Assembly (NCBI GenBank): GCA_900317935.1
Contig: ONIU01000007.1
Coordinates: forward strand, 1 to 64,000
Length of the DNA: 64,000 nt
Direction: 5' to 3'
Source of the DNA: an uncultured bacterium
Lineage (GTDB): Bacteria; Muiribacteriota; Ozemobacteria; Ozemobacterales; Ozemobacteraceae
Part shown: positions 1 through 6,873 of the stretch, in pieces
Layout of the letters: each line of letters opens with the position of its first letter
Position numbering within the stretch: the first letter of the stretch is position 1
The notes under the pieces: generated by a model
Seen by the model: only the letters and a program-made list of their open reading frames with translations
Database searches by the model: none
Told to the model about the DNA's origin: nothing
Position numbers and translations under genes: made by a program

Positions 1-552
1 GATATGCCTTTATTTTTGGTATTAAATAAAAGCGACCTGGTTGATGATGCTAAAATAGAAGAAGCAAAGAAAGCTTACGAAACTCTTTATCCGTTTAAAA
101 AGATTTTTGTTATTTCCGCAGCCAGGAAAAAGGGCTTAAAGCAGTTATTGAATGCTCTTTGCCGAGTCGTTCCAAAAGGGCCTCACGCTTATGATGCTGA
201 CGATTATACAAGTCTTACTGAACGTGAAATTGTAGAAGAAACAATTAGGGAAGGCATATTGCGTTTGTATAATCAGGAAGTTCCTCATTCTGTAGCGGTT
301 CAGGTGGAGCAGTTTACTGAAAGGGAGAACGGCAAGACCTACATTGAAGCCACTCTCAATGTTGAACGTGAAGCTCACAAAAAAATCATAATAGGAAAAG
401 ACGGCGAGGGAATAAAAAAAATTGGTAGAATTGCGCGTGAAAAGTTGAATACAATGCTTGGACGTGATATTTTTTTACAGTTATGGGTTAAGGTTAGACC
501 TGATTGGCGGCATAATGATATTTGGATTCAGCGATTAGGCTATAAGAAATAA
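1..552 (+). CDS. era: GTPase Era, C-terminal part (cut by window start)
   Basis: The reading frame enters from the left edge, so only the last 183 codons are visible. Era is a GTPase that binds the 3' end of 16S rRNA during 30S assembly. Visible are the G4 motif NKSD (about residues 9-12 of the fragment), a G5-like SAA (about 39-41), and a C-terminal KH RNA-binding domain with the loop GKDGEGIKKIG (about 132-142). The end WIQRLGYKK is typical of Era. The P-loop and switch regions lie outside the window. The next gene begins 11 bp downstream, so the two are probably co-transcribed. Confidence 0.95.
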   Translation, partial: DMPLFLVLNKSDLVDDAKIEEAKKAYETLYPFKKIFVISAARKKGLKQLLNALCRVVPKGPHAYDADDYTSLTEREIVEETIREGILRLYNQEVPHSVAVQVEQFTERENGKTYIEATLNVEREAHKKIIIGKDGEGIKKIGRIAREKLNTMLGRDIFLQLWVKVRPDWRHNDIWIQRLGYKK

Positions 553-563
553 AGGAAAATGAG

Positions 564-2297
564 ATGAATTACATAATTATTGCGGTTGTGGCGATTGTTA
601 TTTTTATAATGATTTTCGTTGCTTTTGCTTCAGATGACAGAGAGGATGAAATCGGTTATTTAGCCGATGATGGTGGAAATGAAGAACAAAAGACAGTGGA
701 AGAAGATAATTCTGAACATGAGCCTGTAGAGTCTGAATCTGTGTCTTATGATAATGAGCAGACGCAGACAGAGAATACTCAGAATATTGCTACTTCTGTT
801 GCTGATGATGATAGCAATATGTTTCAGCAGTTATCTGACGAAGAAGAAAAAGAACAGACATCAAAAGCCGCTCCTGCAGAAATTACTAGAATTCATCCCG
901 TTAATAAGCCACAAGAGCCAGCAACGCCTATCTTGGAAGTTGGAACAGAAGACGATTTAAGATTAAGACTGATTTTAAAACAGAACTTAGCTAAGCCTAT
1001 TTTCCAGGAAAAGAGTAAATGTGTAGCTGCTGTTGTTCAGCTTCGTTTTCCTGAAGAAGTTATTCGCAATTCTACTGATTTTGTGAATATTCTAGCTCAT
1101 GCTGAAAAGGTTTTTGAAAAGCCTTTTACTTTTGAATTTGATACTTATCAGGGAGCTCAGTTCAATAGAATTTGGATTTTTGAACCTTCTGAAGGCCGTG
1201 ATGTTGTTATAGAATCTTTGATAGATGCTTATGAGGCAACAATTAGATTCAGAAAAGCTCTGGAAAAAGATACGGTTTTGAAAGACAACAAAGTTAAGAT
1301 GGCAGTGGGGCTTTCTGCTGGTGAAATGACCTTTATAAGCAGAGGAGTTAATTCTGAACCAAGTTTGTTTGGCAGACCGGTCTATCTCGCCGAAACTCTT
1401 GCTGAAATTGTTGGCGATTTTGGTATTTACGTGGATTCTACTATTCACAATGCAACAATTCCTTTATTCGATTTTAGAGAATGGAAACCAACTATTGTTA
1501 GAGCAACGTTGCCTGCTATTCCTTTATTTGAACTGGTAGGCTGGAATAAACCTGATGAAATCGCTCAATATATTAAACATGAAGATGCATCTGCAAGAAG
1601 AGCTGTTGCTGTAGCATACAAATATTTTGAACTTGAAGACCTGCATCCATTAATAGAGTTATTGTCAGATAAAGATCCATCTGTTGTATTTGAAGCTATT
1701 TCTACGATAAGCTTTATTGGAAGTGAAAAAATGAATGGTGTCCTGAAGCTTAGATTGCCAGAAGCAACAGATCCAGAAATAAAGAGCAAGATTATTGAAG
1801 CTTTTGGTAATGCTGGTAATCCTAGTGTATTGCCGGTTGTTCTTGCTTCAACCAAAGAAAAAAGCTGGAAGGTCAGACTGGCAGCTACTAAGGCTTTGTA
1901 TCAACTTGGTGGGGCAGAAGCTTTAACTCACTTAGAACAGATGTTAAATGATCCTGATACTATTGTAAGAGTTGTTGCAAACAGTATTTTCTATAAGGAA
2001 ACCAATAATCCGGAATACTTTAGTTTTTTAATTACATCTTTGGGTGATGCTAGCAAAAGAGCCAGGGCTACTGCAGTTGATTGTCTTATGACAATAGGAA
2101 CTGACCGATGCTTAAAAGAAATCACCAATTCTTTTGCAAATCAAGAAGCTGATTTGCAGAAGCATATTCTTTCAAAGATGGTTGGCAGTAAAAGTAAGAT
2201 ATTATATCAATGCTTTTTGACCATGTTCAAAAATGCTAGTGAAGCATTAAGACCGCATGTGGTTGAAGCGGTCAGAAGGGCAGGGATAGTCAGTTAA
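564..2297 (+). CDS. Membrane-anchored protein with degenerate nucleotide-cyclase-like domain and HEAT repeats
   Basis: 577 residues. Residues 3-22 form one membrane helix, followed by a very acidic linker (about 24-105). Residues about 150-325 resemble a class III adenylate/guanylate cyclase fold: the stretch around VGLSAGEMTFISRG and FGRPVYLAETLAEI matches the part of cyclases that reads GxxxGE...G..VNLAARL. The metal-binding aspartate expected in the first strand is absent (VAAVVQLRFPE), so catalysis is unlikely. Residues about 335-577 are HEAT-like helical repeats. It stops 2 bp before an NtrC-type regulator, which suggests a joint signalling role, but no kinase motif is seen. The function is not known; the cyclase assignment is inference from pattern. 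Confidence 0.7.
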   Translation: MNYIIIAVVAIVIFIMIFVAFASDDREDEIGYLADDGGNEEQKTVEEDNSEHEPVESESVSYDNEQTQTENTQNIATSVADDDSNMFQQLSDEEEKEQTSKAAPAEITRIHPVNKPQEPATPILEVGTEDDLRLRLILKQNLAKPIFQEKSKCVAAVVQLRFPEEVIRNSTDFVNILAHAEKVFEKPFTFEFDTYQGAQFNRIWIFEPSEGRDVVIESLIDAYEATIRFRKALEKDTVLKDNKVKMAVGLSAGEMTFISRGVNSEPSLFGRPVYLAETLAEIVGDFGIYVDSTIHNATIPLFDFREWKPTIVRATLPAIPLFELVGWNKPDEIAQYIKHEDASARRAVAVAYKYFELEDLHPLIELLSDKDPSVVFEAISTISFIGSEKMNGVLKLRLPEATDPEIKSKIIEAFGNAGNPSVLPVVLASTKEKSWKVRLAATKALYQLGGAEALTHLEQMLNDPDTIVRVVANSIFYKETNNPEYFSFLITSLGDASKRARATAVDCLMTIGTDRCLKEITNSFANQEADLQKHILSKMVGSKSKILYQCFLTMFKNASEALRPHVVEAVRRAGIVS

Positions 2298-2299
2298 AT

Positions 2300-3790
2300 A
2301 TGTCTGTTAATATAGCAATAGTAGATGATGAGGAAATAATTCAATGGACTTTGAAAGAAGCCATGGAAAAAGAAGGATACAATGTAGAAACTTTTGAAAA
2401 TGGCAAAAATTTTCTAGAGTTTTTTAAAGAGCATGGAGCTGATATTGTATTTTTGGATGTTAGACTTCCAGATAGTAATGGTTTGGATCTTCTTCCAGAA
2501 ATTACACGTATTGACCCAGAAACCATAGTAGTCGTAATGACTGCTCATGGAGATGTTGAAACGGCTGTTACTGCCATGAAGAATGGGGCTTATGATTATT
2601 TGTCAAAGCCTTACAGTATAGAAGAAGTTAATCTTCTTATAAAGAAGATAATACAGACTAATCTTGTTAAAAGTCAGCTTCAGCATTATCAAGAACGCTT
2701 AGAATCTCATTTTTCTCAAATTTTAGGGGAAAATTACAGCATTAAGATTCTTAGAGAACATATTGCTATGGCTGCTAAGACTGACCATACTACAGTTCTG
2801 ATAAGAGGAGAATCTGGAACAGGTAAAGAATTAGTTGCAAGACAGATTCATTTCCAGAGCGGACGTGCTAATAAGCCATTTATAGATGTTAATGCTGCGG
2901 CTGTAAGTGGAACTCTATTGGAATCAGAACTTTTCGGGCATGAAAAGGGTGCTTTTACTGATGCTCAAAAACAGAAAAAGGGTTTGTTTGAATTGGCAAA
3001 CGGTGGAACTCTTTTCCTTGACGAAATTGGTGATTTGGACGCTTCTTTGCAGGTTAAACTTCTGCGTGTTCTTCAGGAACGCAAGTTTAGAAGAGTTGGT
3101 GGAACAACAGATATACATGTTGATGTAAGAATAATATCTGCTACAAACGCTAATCTTGAACAGAAAATGAAGGAAGGAAGCCTGCGAAAGGACTTATTCT
3201 ATCGTCTAAATGTTTTTACAATTAATCTTACACCACTTAGAGAGCGAAGAGATGATGTTGTTCTTCTTGCTAAGAGTTTTTTAGACGAGTATCGCAAGGA
3301 GTTTTCAAAAGAAAACATAACAGGTTTCTCTGAAGATGCTTTAAAGTTGATGCAGGCATATGATTATCCTGGAAATGTCAGAGAACTTAGAAACATAATT
3401 GAGAGAGCTGTATTGCTTGAAACTTCAAATCTTATCAGGTCTGCCAGTTTGCCTGATGAACTTAAGAAGAATATTGAATCTGTTGAATTTAAAAGCGACG
3501 AAGAATCTTCTAAGACAAAGTCCACTGAAAAAGCAGTTACAAAAAATGAAACAGATGAAGTAGAAAAAGTTGAAGAGCAAAGAGTTGATTTCAAGCTTTT
3601 GGGTGACGATAAGCCATGGCATAAACCAGGATTCAACTTTAAAGACTATATAGATTCTGTTGAAAAACATATAGTTGAAGAAGTTTTGAAAGAAACTGGC
3701 GGAAAGAAAACCAAAGCAGCCGAATTACTTGGTCTTACCAGGTTTGCTCTAAGACATCAAATGAAAAAGCACGGAATGGATGTGGATTAG
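2300..3790 (+). CDS. NtrC-family sigma-54-dependent response regulator
   Basis: 496 residues. An N-terminal receiver domain shows the acidic pair D9/D10, phospho-acceptor D53 (FLDV), T81 and K103. An AAA+ sigma-54 activation domain follows, with Walker A GESGTGKE (170-177), the sigma-54 contact loop GAFTDA (217-222, instead of the common GAFTGA) and Walker B TLFLDEIGDL (237-246). A charged linker (about 395-450) leads to a Fis-type helix-turn-helix at the C-terminus (GGKKTKAAELLGLTRFALRHQ). It should activate RpoN promoters on phosphorylation. No histidine kinase lies nearby; the partner could be the upstream membrane protein or a distant kinase. Confidence 0.93.
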   Translation: MSVNIAIVDDEEIIQWTLKEAMEKEGYNVETFENGKNFLEFFKEHGADIVFLDVRLPDSNGLDLLPEITRIDPETIVVVMTAHGDVETAVTAMKNGAYDYLSKPYSIEEVNLLIKKIIQTNLVKSQLQHYQERLESHFSQILGENYSIKILREHIAMAAKTDHTTVLIRGESGTGKELVARQIHFQSGRANKPFIDVNAAAVSGTLLESELFGHEKGAFTDAQKQKKGLFELANGGTLFLDEIGDLDASLQVKLLRVLQERKFRRVGGTTDIHVDVRIISATNANLEQKMKEGSLRKDLFYRLNVFTINLTPLRERRDDVVLLAKSFLDEYRKEFSKENITGFSEDALKLMQAYDYPGNVRELRNIIERAVLLETSNLIRSASLPDELKKNIESVEFKSDEESSKTKSTEKAVTKNETDEVEKVEEQRVDFKLLGDDKPWHKPGFNFKDYIDSVEKHIVEEVLKETGGKKTKAAELLGLTRFALRHQMKKHGMDVD

Positions 3791-4153
3791 CCAAGAGGGA
3801 AGCCAAGTGAAGCTTGGCAAGGGAGAAGAGAGAAGAGCCATAATGCTCTGTGGAAAGAGTGGGACTGTTGCGGAGTAACTTGTGAGACGACTGTTTCACA
3901 GCCTGTGGTAATCGACTAATAATTCTTACAAGCAACGTCTGTCGCCAATTATTAGCAATAAGTAATAATCTTGTGTGAAAAATGCACATAAAATCTAGAG
4001 TGATTTTTTCACTGTGTACATAATTTTGTATATTTTTGTTAAGAAAAAAATCTAAAATCTTGACTATTTAGCTATTTTAATTTTATATATTGCTGGCATA
4101 TATTATGCGGTCAAAAAGCAAATATTTCTTTTTTAAGAATTTAGGAGATAATA
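3791..4153 (+). other. 363-bp intergenic region with hairpins and a motif set shared with 33347-33540
   Basis: No convincing gene. Near the left end are two small hairpins: 3802-3818 (GCCAAG / CTTGGC) and 3833-3848 (AGAGC / GCTCT), neither followed by a T-run. Further right are GTGAGACG, GCCTGTGGTAAT (about 3902-3913) and GTGAAAAATGCACAT (about 3976-3990). The same short blocks occur in the same order, with different spacing, upstream of the minus-strand gene at 33346. A sigma-70 type promoter follows at 4060. The region could hold a small RNA or a worn repeat. Confidence 0.4.
4060..4089 (+). promoter_or_regulatory. Putative sigma-70 promoter of the EIIA gene
   Basis: TTGACT (4060-4065), an 18-bp spacer and TATATA (4084-4089) lie about 65 bp before the start codon at 4154. 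This was read by eye; the AT-rich context makes other -10 choices possible, for example TATTAT just downstream. Confidence 0.5.
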
Positions 4154-4603
4154 ATGATTTCAGAATTACTTCAGGATAATTTCATTGATTTGAATCTTGA
4201 TGTTCCTGATAAAGCTACAGCAATAAACAAATTATCTGGAATGCTTTGTGGTTCTGGTAAAGTTAGTGACCAGAATCATTTTGTTAGTGCAGTTTTAGAA
4301 AGAGAAAAACTTGGAAGCACCGCTATTGGAGCTGGAATAGCTATACCTCATGCAAGAGCTAATACTGTTAATGAAGTATCTATAGCCTTTGCCCGTGCTG
4401 CTCATGGAATAGATTTTAATTCAGTAGATGGTGACCCTGTGAATTTGATATTCTTATTAGCTGCTCCAGTAGAATCAGGAAGTCTTTATTTGAAGCTTCT
4501 TGCTAGAATTTCAAGACTTCTTCGCTATCAAGATTTGATAGATGATTTGAAAAAAGCTACAACTAAAGAAGAAGTTATTAAGATAATAGCAGCGAAAGAA
4601 TAA
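4154..4603 (+). CDS. PTS EIIA domain protein of the fructose/PtsN (nitrogen) type
   Basis: 149 residues, the usual length of a stand-alone EIIA-Ntr domain. The phosphorylated histidine is H66 in the motif AIPHAR, preceded by STAIGAGIAIPHA as in PtsN/FruA EIIA domains. The end (KLLARISRLLR...LKKATTKEEVIKII) also fits. A strong ribosome binding site (TTAGGAGA) precedes the ATG. No sugar permease is adjacent, so a regulatory role is more likely than transport. The neighbouring sigma-54 regulator and RsbW-like gene agree with a signalling setting. Confidence 0.88.
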   Translation: MISELLQDNFIDLNLDVPDKATAINKLSGMLCGSGKVSDQNHFVSAVLEREKLGSTAIGAGIAIPHARANTVNEVSIAFARAAHGIDFNSVDGDPVNLIFLLAAPVESGSLYLKLLARISRLLRYQDLIDDLKKATTKEEVIKIIAAKE

Positions 4604-4706
4604 TAGCTTCAATCTATATAGTCTATATAGTTTTTCCCTTAAAATAAAAGGAATGAATGTTAGTAAATCATTTTACTAATATTAGAAGGAAGATTTGTTT
4701 TAAATT

Positions 4707-5135
4707 ATGTCCAATAATCGGCAGGATGATTTATCTTTTCACATGAGAATACCAGCAGATAAGTGCTTCACCAAGAATGCACTTCTTTCTTTAGATGGTA
4801 TTTGTGATCATTTCTGTTTTACAGAACATTCAAGGGACCGAATTAAAAAAGCTTTAGAGACAGCTCTCAATAATTCTATAGAAATTGTATATCAGAAAGA
4901 ATCTGGTTTATTTGAACTGCAGTTTTCTATTTATAAAAACAAAATGATGATTACGGTCGAAGATTATCCCCTTAATCCTGAAGGAATATCTGATAATATT
5001 GATTCTAATTCTGATGATATTAAAAACATGTTGAGTTCTGTTAAAGACTTAACAGATGGTATGTCTTTTGTTAACAAAAAAGGCAGAATAAGCTGTTATT
5101 CAATGTCTTTTGATATTAACTATATAGAAAATTAA
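4707..5135 (+). CDS. Degenerate RsbW/GHKL-like regulatory protein
   Basis: 142 residues. The layout matches anti-sigma factor type GHKL ATPases such as RsbW and SpoIIAB: an N-terminal strand (FHMRIPAD), a helix with an N-box-like stretch (KKALETALNNSIEIV, where RsbW has AVxEAxxNAxxH), and a strand ending in VEDYP where the G1 box (DxGxG) should be. The box glycines are missing and the G2 region is hardly visible. It may bind a partner without ATPase or kinase activity. The ATG lies some distance behind AGAAGGAAG, so a start a few codons away is possible. The assignment is by pattern only. Confidence 0.5.
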   Translation: MSNNRQDDLSFHMRIPADKCFTKNALLSLDGICDHFCFTEHSRDRIKKALETALNNSIEIVYQKESGLFELQFSIYKNKMMITVEDYPLNPEGISDNIDSNSDDIKNMLSSVKDLTDGMSFVNKKGRISCYSMSFDINYIEN

Positions 5136-5199
5136 TAATGTTTCGGTACCCTCTTGAACTCTAATTGCTGATGTACTAATCTATATCTTCAGAAAATCA

Positions 5200-5229
5200 G
5201 AAACCCCGAAATGGTTTTCGGGGTTTTTA
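5200..5229 (+). terminator. Rho-independent terminator
   Basis: AACCCCGAAA, a short loop, then TTTCGGGGTT and a T-run form a strong hairpin about 70 bp after the RsbW-like gene and just before the AsmA-like gene. Confidence 0.85.
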
Positions 5230-5253
5230 ATTTATATTCGAGAGAGTAGTTCA

Positions 5254-6873
5254 ATGGAAGTGAAGCCGAAAACCTCAAGAAATTTAATTCTTGTAGTCAT
5301 TTTGATTTTTTCGATATTAGGTGGAATAACCTATTCTTTGCTCTCTTCAGAAAAATTATTCAGTGGACTGTTGTATTTTGCTATAGAGAAATTTGTTGCA
5401 AATGAAAGACTAAGTATAGATTTTAGAAATGTAGAAGGCTGTCTATTAACTGAAATAAAAATCGACCGTGTCGATGTAAAGCACGTCAAACCAAATTTTG
5501 ATGCAAGAATTAAAGATATTACTATAAAACCCGTATATAGCCAGCTTTTAAACAGTGGCACTGTTCAATTTGTAGGTAATGTTGGCAGCGTTGATTGGAC
5601 AGGCAGTTATAAATTACCAGCAGAAGCAGCTTCTATTCCTGCTTTTATTGGAACTGAGTGTTTTGCTGGTATGCCTAACAATATAAGAATCAGCAGTTTT
5701 GATATTAATAATATAAGAATAAAACCTTATACAGACGCAGATTTGATGATATATTCAGAGCATATAGCCTTAAAGGGAGGCAAGGAACCAGATAACTTAG
5801 ATGTCAGCGCTGATTTTAAAGCAGACTGGAAGAGTAAACCTTTAGCTAAAGCTTTGTTTGAAGGTATTTTGAGCCAGAAAAAGAACAAGCTGAACGGTAA
5901 AATAAAACTTAATATTGCTAAGCAGGTTGTTTCTTCTGAATTGTCTTTGGGAAAGGGCAAAAAGGGATTGGAAGTAAGTGGTTATATAGCTTCTGATACA
6001 CAGATTGATCTTCTTCCATTATCTCAGTGGTTAGGTGTTCTCTGGCAGATTGATTATCCTTACGGAGTCAGTGGTAAACTTTATTGTCAGGGCTCTTGGC
6101 TGTATAACTCCGAAATAGGCTTTTTAGGCAATTTAAATGGAAAATACGACAAACTGGATATTTCTGTTATAGGCATTTTCCTCAGTTTGTTAGAATTAAA
6201 TGGTGAATGGAAACTATTTGACGGCAATCTGACTTTCAGCGATAATGGAAGCCGATTGTTAGGTTTCCCGGCATCATTAAACGGAAATATAGAATTTGTC
6301 ACCTCGCCAAAGCGCAAGTGGAATCTTTTGTTTGAATCCAATTCGATACCCTTGGGCCAGTTAACTTCTTCACTGCCCTGGATGATTAAGTATTCTAACG
6401 GTATTCCTGATTTAAATGGAATTGCGACGATTTCCGTCAATTTATTGGGCAACAAACCAATGATTAACGCCAAATTAGATTTGGAAGAACTTTGCCAGAT
6501 TTCTAAGGTAGAACCTATTTCAAAAGTAAGCGGCAGACTTTTATATGCAACTCCTGAAACAGGGAGCGGGACTATAAATGCTAATTTTGAAGTATCAACT
6601 GATAACGGCTTACCTCAGTTTTTTAAGAAATTTTCCGGAAATTTTTATGAACTGGAAAATTCTAAACAGAAAAATAACTACAAATATTCTGTTAATGGTT
6701 CTTTGAATGATAAAATAAAGCTGAAAGGTATTGTAAAAAACCTTGATGGTAAAAGCTTTGAAACAAATGGTGAGATGATAGGGGATAAGTTTTTCTTAGA
6801 TATCCTTTCAAATAATAATCGGGTCTACCGACTTAATTCAGCAGACCCGATTGATTTACTTCTTATGAGATAA
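5254..6873 (+). CDS. AsmA/TamB-like envelope protein
   Basis: 539 residues. One N-terminal membrane helix (about 10-30) is followed by a long beta-rich, periplasmic type region without catalytic motifs. The early segment, LSIDFRNVEGCLLTEIKIDRVDVKH, reads like the N-terminal part of AsmA/TamB/DUF748 proteins, which are repeat beta-groove proteins bridging inner and outer membrane. The C-terminus runs to 6873, next to the convergent surface-protein gene ending at 6874. A specific substrate, phospholipid or protein, cannot be read from the sequence. It supports a two-membrane envelope. Confidence 0.55.
   Translation: MEVKPKTSRNLILVVILIFSILGGITYSLLSSEKLFSGLLYFAIEKFVANERLSIDFRNVEGCLLTEIKIDRVDVKHVKPNFDARIKDITIKPVYSQLLNSGTVQFVGNVGSVDWTGSYKLPAEAASIPAFIGTECFAGMPNNIRISSFDINNIRIKPYTDADLMIYSEHIALKGGKEPDNLDVSADFKADWKSKPLAKALFEGILSQKKNKLNGKIKLNIAKQVVSSELSLGKGKKGLEVSGYIASDTQIDLLPLSQWLGVLWQIDYPYGVSGKLYCQGSWLYNSEIGFLGNLNGKYDKLDISVIGIFLSLLELNGEWKLFDGNLTFSDNGSRLLGFPASLNGNIEFVTSPKRKWNLLFESNSIPLGQLTSSLPWMIKYSNGIPDLNGIATISVNLLGNKPMINAKLDLEELCQISKVEPISKVSGRLLYATPETGSGTINANFEVSTDNGLPQFFKKFSGNFYELENSKQKNNYKYSVNGSLNDKIKLKGIVKNLDGKSFETNGEMIGDKFFLDILSNNNRVYRLNSADPIDLLLMR

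Noticed and set aside
748-960. Plus-strand 70-codon frame
   Set aside because: Shadow frame inside the acidic linker of the cyclase-like gene.
3791-4000. tRNA or terminator in the 3791-4000 region
   Set aside because: No cloverleaf or T-loop was found, and the two hairpins have no T-run.
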